Source: Dillenia suffruticosa
Lineage: Eukaryota > Streptophyta > Magnoliopsida > Dilleniales > Dilleniaceae
NCBI GenBank assembly: GCA_033439265.1
Contig: JAVTVX010000016.1
Span: 23,809,201-23,873,200, forward strand
Direction: 5' to 3'
Length of the DNA stretch: 64,000 nucleotides
Part shown: positions 34,299 to 46,422 of the stretch, one piece after another
Layout of the letters: every line of letters begins with the position of its first letter
How positions within the stretch are numbered: position 1 is the first letter of the stretch
The notes under the pieces: model-generated
Told to the model about the DNA's origin: nothing
Seen by the model: only the letters and a program-made list of their open reading frames with translations
Database searches by the model: none
Translations under genes and position numbers: made by a program

Positions 34299-35102
34299 CA
34301 CCAACTATTTCCTCATTCCAACGTGGTAGAGCTAATCATAGTCATGCCAATACCCGTGTACTGATGTGAGCCTTTTTTATATCCAAAGGCTCGAAGTTGC
34401 TTTATGCTGCTCTGTTAGGACATTTGCATTCAACACTGGGACCTGCAGTTGGATTAGACTTTGTTAGAGACCTCGACTCTGTTTGACATTAGGCCCTTTT
34501 TTTGTTCCTTTCTTTTTCTAATTTTCTTTTTTTTTTTTTTTGGTGAAATCGTTTTCTAATTTTCTGTCATCATTTTTCATTAGCTGATTTGTGATTGGAC
34601 CTATAATTGGGCCTTCTGTGCTCAGAAATCTGTTAGACTAGCTGTCTATGAATTCACATAAGTCATGTTCAATCTCGTATTTGATTGCAAGATTATTCGT
34701 TTAATACATCCTAGCAGTTTTGTATTTGACAGCAAGAACACGGGACTGCAGGTGCTTTACAGCGTACATCACAAGCTCATAAAGAAATAGTTCTTTCACA
34801 AGAAAGGTGCTTCCATAAGATATTACAAGCACAAATGATTACAAAGCATGGGCAGATACAACATCAGACGCTTGTGCAATGGTCAAGGCCAATATGACAA
34901 AAATGAAAAAGGGAAAAACAAATCCTAGAAGGCCACCTCACACTTAAGTCTAACTTTAGGATTCTCAATATTGGGTTTCTATAATTTACAAAGCCTGGAT
35001 ATTGTGTTGTTGACTGTTAGGGATCAAAACATTGTATCAAAGTTAGATTAAATATTCATGTCTCGCACATGTATATCAATTCTACAATGCTATATAGGTG
35101 CT
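34299..35102. other. Spacer between convergent genes (two 3' UTRs)
   Basis: About 800 bp separate the stop of the 582-aa gene (+) and the stop of the U-box gene (-). T-rich stretches near 34,498-34,541 and A-rich motifs may serve polyadenylation of the plus gene. No open frame of note. Confidence 0.5.
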
Positions 35103-36655
35103 TTAAAGCCAATTTGGTGTAATCTTCTTGTTAGATGGTGCTTTTGAACATAGACTATCTGAAACCTTTGCAAGTGAACGATATTGTAACTTCACGCTCT
35201 CTGCATTATCCAATGTCTTTACCACATACCTGTCGAAAAGGTGCCACAACTATTGGTTATAAGGGGGATAATCCAGACTAACCATCAAACAATGTCAATT
35301 CAGTAAAAATTTGACTCTAACATCTAAACCAAACAGTTTGAAACAACAGATGTTCCAATCAGCCAGCATGTTTTGGATGTAGTGCACACATGCACAAAAA
35401 AATCCAACTTAGAAATAGACTTATGAATCCATGGAACTCCATCCATGTACCATAGTCTCAATTAACCATCCACAAAGTTGTTAAAGAGCTTTGGATCAAA
35501 ATTGTGTTTCCTAATAGTCTTCTCCATACAATTACAATATGATAAAACGTTTCAAGACAACATACTTTTTACACCACTAAAGAAGTAGATGTAAACAAGC
35601 CAACTGACAGAAGTTCTCCAACAGGTGAAGCAGACGACAACATCTTTATGATTTCCCGCATGAATTTGATCAATGCAGATGACATATTTATATTTTCTTT
35701 TCTTTTCTTCTAATATTTTATGACAGAAAGAAGAACTAAAAAGCAGAAAAGAAACTAACCAGCCATTCAAGCATTGTGTTGTTACAACAGCCTCCCGTCC
35801 AACAAAGCGCTGTGGAGTCCTTTTGTTCCCCTGATCAACCATAGCTGATCGTTAGTCTCACTATTATGCTAAAGAAGAACTGTTAAAAATCTTATGGTCT
35901 ATAAAATGTACCCTAATGATAACATGATCAGTCACTGCAAATGGAAATTGAACACCTCTAGCCCTTGAAGCATCCATCATACATGGTCCACGTTCACCAG
36001 AACATCCCTTGTCCTACAAGATTCAAAAAAATCAACCTTTAAGGATACAAAGATAACATTAAATGGCTGGCTTACGGGGATGCATTTAACAAACCTGCTC
36101 TAACCTCTCTCTTCTCCTTTTTGATGGATGATATAATTGCAAGTCTTCTTCTCGACAATAAGCCTGAACTGCAGCTCTGAGAGCTATACAAGAACAGCCA
36201 AAGAAGAAAGAGCAAAAGGGAAATAAGGGATCCGTCCAATCTTTCTAAATATGTAGTCTCCAATCTGATCAACAGTGGACATGCTCTAATCTGCTACGTG
36301 ACATAACACAGCTAGGACAATGGCATTAACAAAATTTTAACTTTCATGTATATATTTGTAAAATCTCATAATCAATAATTTTTTCAATAAATATTTCAGG
36401 ATTGAATCTACACTATGAGATTAACATGAGTTTCAGGTCTCCACTCAAATACTCATAAACAGTTTAAAAGAATTCAAAATCTGCAGAGAAAATGACTATA
36501 TAAATTATCCTTCTCAAGTATGCAAAAAACATCTAAAAGAAGTATCTAAAGTTTATGAAAATAAAGACATCCAACATTTATCAAGCGAATGTAAGATTGG
36601 ACATGGAAAAGACTTCCATTTTGAAATTTTTACATTTCATTTTTGATAAAAGAGT

Positions 36656-36692
<37 letters not shown>

Positions 36693-38540
36693 TTATTACA
36701 AAATAAAATAAACAAACATTTGACAGAAAGCCAATTCATTTTCATAAATACAGAATCAGATTACCACTATATGTCTGTAAGCTTATATTACCAAATAATA
36801 TTACATTTATATATATATATAAGCAAATAGTAGATCTTCTCAACTTATATATCAATTTTCTTACTTACAGAGGTTTGGTTGCACCGGATCTTCTGAAAAC
36901 GGCTGTGAACAAGTAAAGCAAGCTTTCTGCAAAAGTATGATCCATATGGAAAATTAATATTAACTTTGAAAGGTAAGTGCAAGACATAGCTCATGGTAAT
37001 CAAAGGCAAAAATTTACATACTACAAGGACAGAGACAGTGGCGCAGATTTTTTATTTATTATTTTTTTTTTGGGGAGGGGGGGGGGGGAATTCAAAGCTT
37101 AAATAGCAAAGCACCCTCAAGGTCACATATATTGCAGGATATGCAAATCGTAGACAAAAATCTCAACCATAACATCAACATGGAGACTATTTAAACGAAA
37201 CATGAGCAGCACAAGTGAATTTAAATATCTCAATAAAATAAATTTCTTGCTAAAAGGTAAACACCGCTTAGCAACACTATAATTGAGCTGCCAAAGTGAT
37301 TTGTAAGTTCAAGTAATGGCCAAGTTATAAATTACCAAGAAATTGGGGCTAAGGCCATTGAACTTTTTCTCACAACATATTTTTCCACGTGTTGCAGCAA
37401 AATATTAAACAGTCGCAGACGACTCACCAATCGAAAAACATGCAACATTCCACCACTTCCAAAGGAATGCCCACACGGCAAGATCATTGCATCATCCATG
37501 AGAGTCCCACTACATATAATAAGCAAGAACGCGGCAAATCAGCAATAAATGAGGGTAAATACTAAATAGGTTGATGAGGAAGAAGGGCAGACTTACGTAA
37601 TAGGATCAGACAGAATTGTCCTAAGAGACTCTCCTGGCTCGGTTGATAAATGGGCATCCCTTGGATGAGCGAAACAAGCACCATTTTCACATGCTGTTTC
37701 CTTATGACCTGAATTTGAGCCCTCAGTGGCAGAGGCATGCAAATACTGGGAATGGGAATAATACATTTCCCCATCAGGCTCAGGCGCAGCAATGGTGACT
37801 GCATTGTGGTAAGGACCTTGGTCTTGATGATGGGTTTGGTGGGTGGGGCTTGGTCTAGCAGCATTATTAGCAGATTGAATTGTGTTACCATCTTTCCCCA
37901 ACAATTCCTTACTAGAGCCTAATTGTTCCAACAAATCACCAAAATAAGCAAACCCTCAAACATTTAAGATACAAACTCCACACAGACTCCGAGGACGAAT
38001 ACATATAAATATATATATATATATATATATACATGTATATATACCAAAAGAAGAGGCCTTTCCGTTGCCCAGTTCGTCGGTGCTGCTGCCACTGCCATTA
38101 TTGTTCTTACTGGCTTCATCAACGGCAACTAGAGCATCAACTTCACCATCACCGTTATCATCCTCCTCGTCATCCTCCTCCCCATCATCTTCGTCATCTT
38201 CCGACCCCTCCCCACTGGCGGGTGAAGTTTGTCCGTTGGAATTCCAGTTAGGATCACGGGGTTGGTGGTGGTGGTCTCCGTACAAGTTGCGCCTTATCTC
38301 GCTGCCCTGAGACTGCGACTGGGATTGGTGGTGGTGGAAAAACCTAGGGTCGCGGTCCAAAGAGAAAAGCTTGTCGTCGATAAAGCCGCTGAGCTCCCGA
38401 GTTTTGGGACCGGGAGCATCCACGACGCGACGCTGCTGCTGTGGAGGAGCTGCGGCGGCGGCCACCGTGGCGCAGTTGAACCTGAGGTCTTGGAACAGCC
38501 CCTGGGCTTGAACCAGGCCCATATCTTCGGAGGACGCCAT
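35103..38540 (-). CDS. PUB62: U-box domain-containing protein, PUB62-type E3 ubiquitin ligase, 460 aa, 8 exons
   Basis: Exons (minus strand, in order): 38,540-38,045; 37,954-37,597; 37,509-37,428; 36,926-36,869; 36,183-36,095; 36,013-35,912; 35,830-35,760; 35,229-35,103 (TAA). Junctions are GT..AG and keep frame. U-box proteins hold an E2 enzyme and promote ubiquitin transfer. Order: Ala/Gln and His/Gln-rich N-terminus, strongly acidic run (about 111-137), YFGDLLEQLGSSKELLG, then the U-box (about 286-350). The U-box has GTLMDDAMILPCGHSFGSGG, KACFTCSQPFSEDPVQPN and LRAAVQAYCREE. C-terminal blocks are GVQFPFAVTDHVIIRGNKR, FVGREAVVTTQCLNGWYVVK and SVKLQYRSLAKVSD. No ARM repeats are present, as expected for this subgroup. 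The start is MASSEDMG.. at 38,540; an upstream non-ATG extension was rejected. The exon 2 acceptor has a weak pyrimidine tract, so that boundary is the least certain. A MULE lies 343 bp upstream. Confidence 0.85.
36660..36687. repeat. (AT)n microsatellite
   Basis: AT dinucleotide run in the short intron-side sequence between exons 4 and 5 of the U-box gene. A similar run at 38,003-38,030 lies in intron 1. Confidence 0.85.
37044..37090. repeat. Poly-T/poly-G tract in an intron
   Basis: A T-rich run is followed by a nearly pure G run of about 17 bases (37,071-37,089) in the intron between exons 3 and 4 of the U-box gene. It is low-complexity and potentially quadruplex-forming on the plus strand. 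Confidence 0.8.
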
Positions 38541-38873
38541 TGATTTAGACAGGCCCCAGCACAAACAAACAAACAAAAACCCTAATTTCGTGTCATCAGC
38601 CTTTCTATTTTGTAAATAAAACCGGAGCAGTGCATTTGAAGCTTCTTTTTTGACAGAAAAATTTGGGGAATGAAATGACGAACAAGATGAAATCTAGTGC
38701 GAAATTGGAGGGCCTCAGGAGAAAGAGCGTGTCGAGTGAAAGTAATTAGACATGATTTTGCTGGTATATTTAATCATTTCAAGCTTACGAGTGACGACGA
38801 CTATGAATTAAGACCGCCTCCATAGATGGAGAGAGAGGGGAGGGAAAGAGAACGACGTCGTTTCTGTATCGAT
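38541..38873 (-). promoter_or_regulatory. Promoter and 5' UTR of the U-box gene, cut short by the MULE
   Basis: Some 340 bp lie between the start codon and the MULE target site. On the minus strand the region carries AACGACGTCGTT-type sequence (38,850-38,863, a palindromic ACGT element) and a pyrimidine-rich leader. No clear TATA box is seen. Confidence 0.45.
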
Positions 38874-38970
38874 GGGTAACGAGAGCTTTGAACGGAAAAA
38901 AAACATTAAATTTAAAAAAAAAAAATTAAAATAACACCGTTTAAAAAATTTTTATAAAACTAATCCACCT

Positions 38971-39118
38971 ATATCGTGATTTCAAGTCATGACATGCACT
39001 ATTCATATATGTCGTGACTTGAAGTCACGACATATATTTAAAACGTGGTATGTCGTGACTTGAAGTCACGACATGATCATTCTAATGTCATGTCATGAGT
39101 TAAACTCACGACATGCTC
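38971..39118. repeat. Subterminal palindromes of the MULE
   Basis: Three copies of a unit of about 40 bp. Two copies (39,009-39,033 and 39,050-39,074) are perfect 25-nt palindromes made of ATGTCGTGACTT, one base, and its reverse complement. The first (38,971-38,995) is imperfect. Single related copies occur at the right end (42,617-42,675). Likely transposase-binding or hairpin-forming sites (inferred). Confidence 0.8.
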
Positions 39119-39837
39119 GAACTTAAACCCTCGAACCCTTTTTATTTTCTCCCTTCTCCTTTTTCTTTATTTCTTCCCCATTCTGCTTCTCCCTGCTCCG
39201 AGGCGGACGAAACCCTTCTTCGCCTCTACGCACACGAACTGCAACAGCCAAGGACATCTGCAACCTGGAGGAAGTGAATTGATTATGATCCACTGCTTTC
39301 GAAAGTTCCACGTGCGAAATTTGACGAAGATATATTATTGCTTGTGTTCCTTGAAATTTGAAATTTTGTATGTTTAAATTGATTAAATTTTGATGTATAT
39401 TATTCAATTGATATGTTATTTGTTGATTGAACTATATTTTGGAAAGATATAATTAGATATTAATGTTTTAAAGTTGAGGTTTTTGTTGGAAATGAATGAC
39501 GATTTAGAGATTAGGGTTTTTTTAATTTAGCATAAAATTAGGTTTTAGGGTTTTTTTTGAAAAATGTATTAAAAGTAAAATTAGTTAGATTTATTAATTG
39601 TAGTTAAATAAAATTAGAATGTTTTTTGATAAATTTTATTTATTGTTTATTGTTTTGTTGCAAATTTAATTATAGGGTTTTAAACGAAAATTATATTAAA
39701 TTTATTATTTATAGTTAAATTTATTATTTATAGTTAAAGTTTGTTTATTGTATGGTTAGTAGGAAAGATACTTGTATTTTCTGAAATTGTTTTTTTGAAA
39801 TGTATATTAATAAAATATTTTTTGAATTTAAGTAGAA

Positions 39838-41760
39838 ATGACGGATATGGTGAGATTGTTATATTACACAAATGGTGAAATTGTGAAGAGTGAGAATGGA
39901 GTGGGCTATGACCGTGAACTTTCAAAATTGATTCGGGTGAAAAAAGATATATCTTTTAATGAGTTGGTAATCATGGTATGTAAGGGACTTGGAATCAATT
40001 CGACAAGACAACACGTAGAGATCTTTCATCGTTGCCCTATGTCGCACATGCAAGGGGGAATGTAAGGTATGTATTGGTACCGATCAATGATAATAATGAT
40101 ATTCTGAACTTGATGGAGTTTGCGGTGGCTATGGGAGTGTGTACAAGTCATAGTTGTATATAAAGGCATACAATGGTCGGACGTTTGTGCCTGTACAACA
40201 AGATTGCGATTATGATGAAGAATATCCACATATCGAATCTCGAGTGGATGTTGCAATAGTAGACATGGATAATGATGTGGATGAAGAAGAATAGGCCGAA
40301 GAGGAGGCGGTACAAGATGTCGAAGAAGAGGATGATGATGAAGAAGATGGTAGAGAAGCTGGTCGTATTAGTGGTCGTAGTTATGGAAACCAAACGATAT
40401 TTGGGTCATCTTCACAGTCTGCACCTATTCATAGTGGTAGGAGATATCTCTATAGCGGAGTTGATGAGTCAATTCCTTTCATGCGAACTGCACCGGGAGA
40501 AGATGGTTATGTCACTTTTGATGAAGATTGTCGATTGACAATCGATAGTGGGACTTTTAACAATGAAGTAAAGAAAGGTATGAGGTTTGAGTCGAAAGAT
40601 AAACTTATATATTTTGTAAAAATGCATAATGTGGAGAATCGCTATCAATTTCGTATTGGAAAATCAACCCCTACATTTTGGACAGCGGTATGTACTCAAA
40701 GGGACGAAAGTTGTGGATAGAGGTTGCGTAAAATAAGACTACTTGATGCCTTTGTGATAACTGTTGTGGAGGGACCGCATACATGTGTCAATACTGGGTT
40801 GATGCAGGATCATAGGCAGTTGGATTCAAATATGATGACCCGACAGTGGTTAACTATGTAAGGGAAGACCCAAGTATCAAAGTCTCTTTCCAACGAACCG
40901 TTATGATGGAGAGAACCACGTATGCAGTTTCCCGAAGACGAGTTTGGGCCGTAAAAAGAAGGGCGATTGAGATGGTATACGGGAATTGGGATGAATCATA
41001 CAATGAGCTACTGAGAGTTTTGGATGCAATTATGCAAAAGAATCCAGGATCACAAGTGTCATGGAAATTGGGTCCGACCCGAGCGAATGGTGAAATGGTG
41101 TTTGAAATTGTATTTTGGGCATTTGGTCCTAGTATCATGGCATTTAGAAGTTGTCGGTCATTGATAAATATAGATGAGACTCACTTGTATGGGAAATACA
41201 AGTACAAGTTGTTGATTGCATGCAATATGGAAGGAGCGAATCACATAGTGCCGTTGGCATTCGAATTGGTGGATGTAAAGTCACTAACGTCGTGGTCATG
41301 GTTTTTAATGTGCGTGCGAGACTATATTATCTTAGATAGGGAGGGACCAATATGCTTGATTTCAGATCGACATGAAGGGATAAGAGCTACTGTTGCTCGT
41401 CTGGAGTTTGGATGGTCGCCTTCGCATGCCGTTTGACGTTTTTGTATTAGGCATGTCGCTAGTAACTTTAACACGCATCACAAAAGTCAGACTTGTAAGA
41501 GAGTCGCTGTAATTGCTGCATTATAATCACAACGCAAGAAATTTGATCTACATATGACGAGAATGAAGGAGATAAAAAATGATGTCCCTGATTACTTTGC
41601 GAACCTTGGCCCTGAATAGTGGACTCTCTCTCACGATAGTGGCTTTTGTTATGGTTATATGACGACCAATATTAGTGAAAGTTATAATATCGTGCTAAAA
41701 GGTGCAAGGAATCTCCCCGTATCTGCTTTGGTACTGAAGACATTTTATAATATGGTGAAC
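39838..41760 (+). pseudogene. MULE transposase (MuDR type), disrupted
   Basis: Transposases of this group cut and join the element ends with a DDE triad. Pieces in order: the N-terminal part (39,838-40,065, start MTDMVRLLYYTNGEIV); an acidic linker; the MuDR DNA-binding-like part (40,481-40,720, GMRFESKDKLIYFVKMHNVE). Then the catalytic part (40,846-41,436) has the first Asp in INIDETHLYGKYKYKL and the second in CLISDRHEGI. A tail reads RFCIRHVASNF, and NISESYNIVLKGARNLPV lies near 41,675. Breaks are frame changes near 40,065 and 40,290 and stops at about 40,717, 41,434, 41,524, 41,618 and 41,779. The usual C-terminal zinc knuckle was not found. Non-functional. Confidence 0.75.
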
Positions 41761-42765
41761 TATTTTGAAATGTTGTGCTAAAAGGTGCAAGGAATCGCCC
41801 CGAGACAGGTGGCGCAAACGGTAGTGATGCAGGCCGAGCACGTGGACGAAGACGAGGGAGAGGAGAGCATACGAGACCTCGATGCTCGTCCGATCATGCG
41901 TCACCGCCACCGTCATAGCAGCCCGAGAATGTCGCAGGATCTTTTACTACGTTCGGTGAGTCTTCAGATTTCTACACGTCTGTGTTTGATAACTTCCCTC
42001 AGGTTTTCACTTCGGGGTCTCTTCAGAGGGGAGCTCGTCCTGATAGCTTTATGGATGAGGGACTGACATAGGGTGTGAGAGATGATGCACCACTGATGTA
42101 TCATGTGTCCTCGCCTATTTTCTCTGATCCCCACCAGCAGGATGTAATCCCCTCCCAGATCACACAGATAGATAATATGAGATTAGTATCTCGTGATAAC
42201 TCTATAGGCAGTAGAGTAGCTTTAGGTCTTAGATAGTACATTAGAAGAAGATGATGTCATTGATTTTTTTTTGTAATTTGTAACTTCTATTAAAATTAAT
42301 TTTATTTTTTTATTCTGTTCATTGTACTTTATTTAGTACTTTTTGGTTTTTGAGATTTGTTGTTGATCAGTTATGATATTTGGACAGTATAGTATATGAA
42401 ATCTGGTTATGAGATCGAAAAATGGTTGATTTGAACACTATCGGAGTTTGTGGTGTTTGTGTTGTATTTTAGTGTTTGTGTTGTGATGTAAATTTAGATA
42501 GTAGAATGGTTGATTTGGCTACTATCGGAATTTGTGATATTTATGTTGCGTTGTAAATTTGCATAGCAGAATGATTGATTTGGTCACTATCAGAGTTTGT
42601 GGTAGTAAATTTGGACAGCTCAACTCACGATATGACATTAGAATGATCATGTCGTGATTTGAAATCATGATATATGTGGGTTAGTTTTGTAAAAAATTTT
42701 TAAACGGTATTGTTTTAAATTTTTTAAAAATTTAATGTTATTTCCGTACAAAGCTCAGATAACGA

Positions 42766-44488
42766 GGGTTGCGTCGGGGCCAGGGGAGTATTACACTTTA
42801 CTGGTTAAACGTCGATGTTTGTTTGGTTTTTGGAAGGACATGACTCTTGCAATTTGCAATCGAGCGGTAAAATATTACGTGGCCGAGAGAGAGAGACAGA
42901 TGGACTTGGCCCAATTTTTGGACCCATGAGTTTTTTTCTTGTTATATAAGATTTGAAACTCAAAATCAACGTATTTGGAAAGAAAGTTTTATATCACTAA
43001 ATTATCCATTTGGGGATATTTTTTTTATTATTCTCAATGATGTTTGAAATTATATTTATATTGACTTAATTTAAAAATATTATCATACTTATTTTACGGA
43101 TAGCTCTCCCACAACGGCCGCGATACTGGGATTACACTCACTTTACTGCTCAATGATAATAAATGATCTGACTACTGCAAATGCAAGGCTAATCACGTGA
43201 GCTGTATGTAAAGGGAGGGAGGGAGAGAGAGAGAGAGAGACGGAGATACCTTTTTGGGCCTTTCGGCTAAGATCAAGAGAGAGAAAAATAGTATGGCCCC
43301 AATTTCGATGGCCCAACAGCCCCGCAAACAAACAAGACTCAAGTAATCCTTAGGTACAAACACAGGCGATGCGAATGGAAAAACTTAGTATGTTTAGTTG
43401 ATAAATGTATTAGAATTTTTTAATTAATTTTTAAATTTAAAATTTAAAAATAAAAAAATTTATATTAATTTTCATAATATTCGAGTCAAATATATCAAAA
43501 TATAACTTAAAAGATAACAATTAGTTATCGGACAAAAAGGCAGAATGCATTCACTCTCGAGATGAGACTGATGAGACCCGTGGGCCTTCGACTTTAAGCG
43601 GACCCCCAATCCCTACGAAGAAGAAGAGAAGACCAAACGTGTGGGGAAACACGGACCTAACTTAATTGAGGAAGAGAATGGGATAGCCGACCAACATATG
43701 TTGGCGTAGGTGAGAAGGGTATTTTCGTCCCTTAATCAAGTTAGGAATTCGACTCCCAGTGGGTACGGAAAAAAATATTATTGGGAGAGGATTCTCTCAA
43801 TTGAGATCTGACAGATTTCTCGATTCGGATTAGTCGGGACAAAATTCCGAATACCGGATGGTCAAGTTACTAAAAAAAAAGAATAGGGTAGCCATGGGGC
43901 AATCAAAAGACTTAAAGATTCAACATTTGCCATTTCTATTGAACTCTCCCTCTCATATATTTTAAAAAAGAAGTAGAATCTAAAATGATATACAATATTA
44001 AAAAAAAATATGATATAAAAAATATTATATTTAGTTTGTAAAGAGGTGTCTATGTATATATTCCAAAATAAAAATAAATTAAGGCCTTTTCAAGGATGTA
44101 GGATATTGGAAAAAGGTTGGGATTGAGTTTTTTCGAGTGTATAAGGAGGAGACTTTGGGTGCTTTAGACATAAAAATTGACTACTCCATTTTGAATGATG
44201 TGCGTCTGATGTTGTATTAGCCTCAAAGAAACCAAGTTTTCTCGTTTTTAAATCTAATCCACAATAAGAAATAAAGGTACGGTGAATCCCTTCGTGGGCA
44301 AAGTGGAATGGTGGATAAGCTACTGTAATGTCCATCCACCGGTTCCCAGTTTTGATTCATTTTTTAGGATATAACTTCCTAGTTAAGATTTGCAATGAAG
44401 AAATGCAATAGCTCTGCTAAAGTTGACACATGAGCATCCAACATATAATTGTTTAGTTGTTAATTTCTGATCACTCGTATGATAGGAA
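42766..44488. other. Intergenic spacer
   Basis: No gene is recognised. It has a GA-rich microsatellite (43,208-43,240) and a diverged SINE (43,738-43,880). The flank just right of the MULE (42,766-42,930) would once have continued the U-box promoter. Confidence 0.5.
43738..43880 (+). mobile_element. Truncated or diverged SINE
   Basis: Begins at a B-box-like ATTCGACTCCC, continues with CGGATTAGTCGGGACAAAAT and ACCGGATGGTCAAG, and ends in an A tail. It resembles the tail half of the SINE at 50,727-50,970, but the A-box head is missing. Confidence 0.5.
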
Positions 44489-44493
44489 ATGAC

Positions 44494-45074
44494 TGTAGAA
44501 ATTTGTAAATTTCACTTAAATTCAATACAAATCGTTCTGTAGCATGAAACATCAAGAAAATTCTCAGGAAAGAGAGAGCTCGTCTGTTCTCGCTTAATTA
44601 TCTCTTTCCTTAGACAAATATGTCACTAGACAGAATTTTTCTAGACATGTTATACCATCGCATACCAGAGAATGAGTTTTACAAAATTTGAAATATAAAT
44701 TTAAATACGGATAAAATGTAATCAAATAAAGAGAAAAATAAGGAGAAAGATTTATCAAACAAAAATAAAATTGAAGAATGAAGAGAATTTTTTCCATTGA
44801 GTGTGAAAAAAAAATTATTTCAATATTACAAAGATAGAGAAAGAGAGGAGAAATTTGGAAGAGAGATTGTGTTCCAAGTTGTATAAACAAGAGAAGAGAA
44901 AAATCCTATTTATAGAAGATGTGGAAGAGAGAAAGAAGAAAAATAATAAATAAAAATAAAAAAGGAAAAGTGGAATCCTCCAACGACTATATAGTCGTTG
45001 GAGGTGCAATGGCTATTATAGTTGTTGCAGTCATGGACCCACTTGGGCCCAAGTGGGCCTATATATTTTCAACA
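44494..45074 (-). repeat. 3' LTR of the copia element
   Basis: 581 bp, TG..CA ends. It has a CCTATTTATAGA TATA-like box (44,907-44,918, minus orientation) and an inverted CTATATAGTCGTTGGAGG region near the transcription start side. It matches the 5' LTR except for the SINE and an extra short duplication there. Confidence 0.9.
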
Positions 45075-45086
45075 CTCCCCCTTAAG
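45075..45086 (-). other. Polypurine tract of the copia element
   Basis: CTCCCCCTTAAG on the plus strand, i.e. CTTAAGGGGGAG on the element strand, directly abuts the 3' LTR. It primes plus-strand DNA synthesis. Confidence 0.85.
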
Positions 45087-45089
45087 TTT

Positions 45090-46422
45090 GGCGAATATAT
45101 ATATCGATGGAGTCTAATTTGTCAAGAATATTATTCATGTGACTAGCCATAGTTCTCTTGATAAAAATATCAGCAAGTTGTTCACTACTCTTTACGTGAG
45201 GGGTGATTATGGTTTTGTTTTCAATCTTTTACCACACAAAATGATAATCCACCTCAATATGTTTGGTCTGCTCATGAAACATTGGATTTGATACAATGTG
45301 AATAGCCGATTGATTATCATAAAAAAGCTGAATTTGTATTGTGACCTTGAACCCCAGGTCTTCAACGAGGGTTTTAAGTTATATAATCTCACTTGTTGAT
45401 ACTGCCATAGCTCTATATTTTGCTTCCGTACTAAATCTTGAAACTACTGATTGTTTCTTACTTCTTCAAGGCACTAGATTACTTCCCACAAATAAACAAA
45501 AACCTGTTGTAGATCTTCTATCTTGAGAATTTCCGGCCCGATCCGCATCACAATATCCAATAATTTCAGAATTTCGGTTGCACTTCATCCATATTCCACG
45601 TTCAAGAGAGCCCTTTAGGTATCTCAAGATTCTTTCGGCTGCTCTCCAATGTCCTATTTTTGGATTATGCATATACTGGCTGATTCGGCTAACCGATGCT
45701 ATATCTGGCTTGGTGATCGTCAAGTAAATGAGCTTCCCAACAAGTTTTTGGTATCTCGGTATGTCGATAAAGAATTGATTATTATCATTTTCTTCTTCAA
45801 AGGTCGAGATTGGATTACAAGTTGGTTTAACTCTAATTTTATCTATTTCCTGCAAAAGATTAAACATATACTTTCTTTAAAATAGAACAAGCCCTTTAAA
45901 GGATTAGACAAGTTCTATACCTAGAAAGTACCTTACTTTCCCTAAATCTTTAATTTCAAATTTAGACTTAACAAAATTTTTGACTTGATTTATTTGCTTT
46001 ATATCATTCCCGGTTATGATTATGTCATCGACATTGATAAGTACAACGGTGACCTTTTCATTAAAAAATTTTGTAAATAAAGATGAGTCACTGTTACATT
46101 TAGAGAAATCATAATTAAGAAGAATAATGCTAAGTTTAGCATATCAAGGTTGAGGAGATTGTTTCAAACCATAGATGACCTTATTGAGCTTGCAAACTTA
46201 TCCTTCTTTGCCTTCAAGCCCTTGAGGAAGTCGCATGTAAACTTCCTCCTTCAATTCTCCTTCCAAGAATGCATTTTTCACATCCATTTGAAACATCTGC
46301 CAACTCCAATTTGTTACAAGGGACAATAAAACTCGGACTGTGGTCATTTTAGTGATCGGAGCAAAAGTTTCAGTGTAGTATTCTCCATATGTTTGAGTGA
46401 AGTCTTTGGCTACAAGTCGTGT
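45090..46422 (-). pseudogene. Copia reverse transcriptase / RNase H
   Basis: From right to left: TRLVAKDFTQTYGEYY, FQMDVKNAFLEGELKEEVYM, KSLYGLKQ-like sequence, and the catalytic loop read as LINVDDIIITGND (Tyr of the usual YVDD replaced by Asn). KFEIKDLG.VRYFLGIE follows. The longest clean frame is 45,466-45,867, with RYQKLVGKLIYLT, then YLKGS, then the RNase H segment YCDADRAGNSQDRRSTTGFC. Further pieces include FYDNQSAIHI and ..EVDYHFV. Several stops occur (near 45,895, 46,148 and 45,475). The N-terminal part is cut off by the insertion at 46,423. Confidence 0.85.

Larger units (their letters stand above)
38883..42756 (+). mobile_element. Mutator-like element (MULE) with terminal inverted repeats
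   Basis: Left end GAGCTTTGAACGGAAA and right end (reverse complement) GAGCTTTGTACGGAAA begin inverted repeats of over 100 bp, alignable through ACATTAAATTT, ACCGTTTAAAAA, CACGACATGATCATTCTAAT and TCACGAC. Nine-base flanks GGGTAACGA (38,874-38,882) and AGATAACGA (42,757-42,765) agree at 7 of 9 positions, the target-duplication length expected for MULEs. The interior holds a decayed MuDR-type transposase. The left repeat has extra palindrome copies that the right lacks. It is 3,874 bp long and probably no longer mobile by itself. Confidence 0.8.

Noticed and set aside
38033..38543. Plus-strand ORFs opposite the first exon of the U-box gene
   Set aside because: Shadows of a strongly biased minus-strand exon (acidic and His/Gln-rich runs).
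42766..42930. 64-aa ORF right of the MULE
   Set aside because: No recognisable motif. Probably part of the displaced upstream region of the U-box gene.
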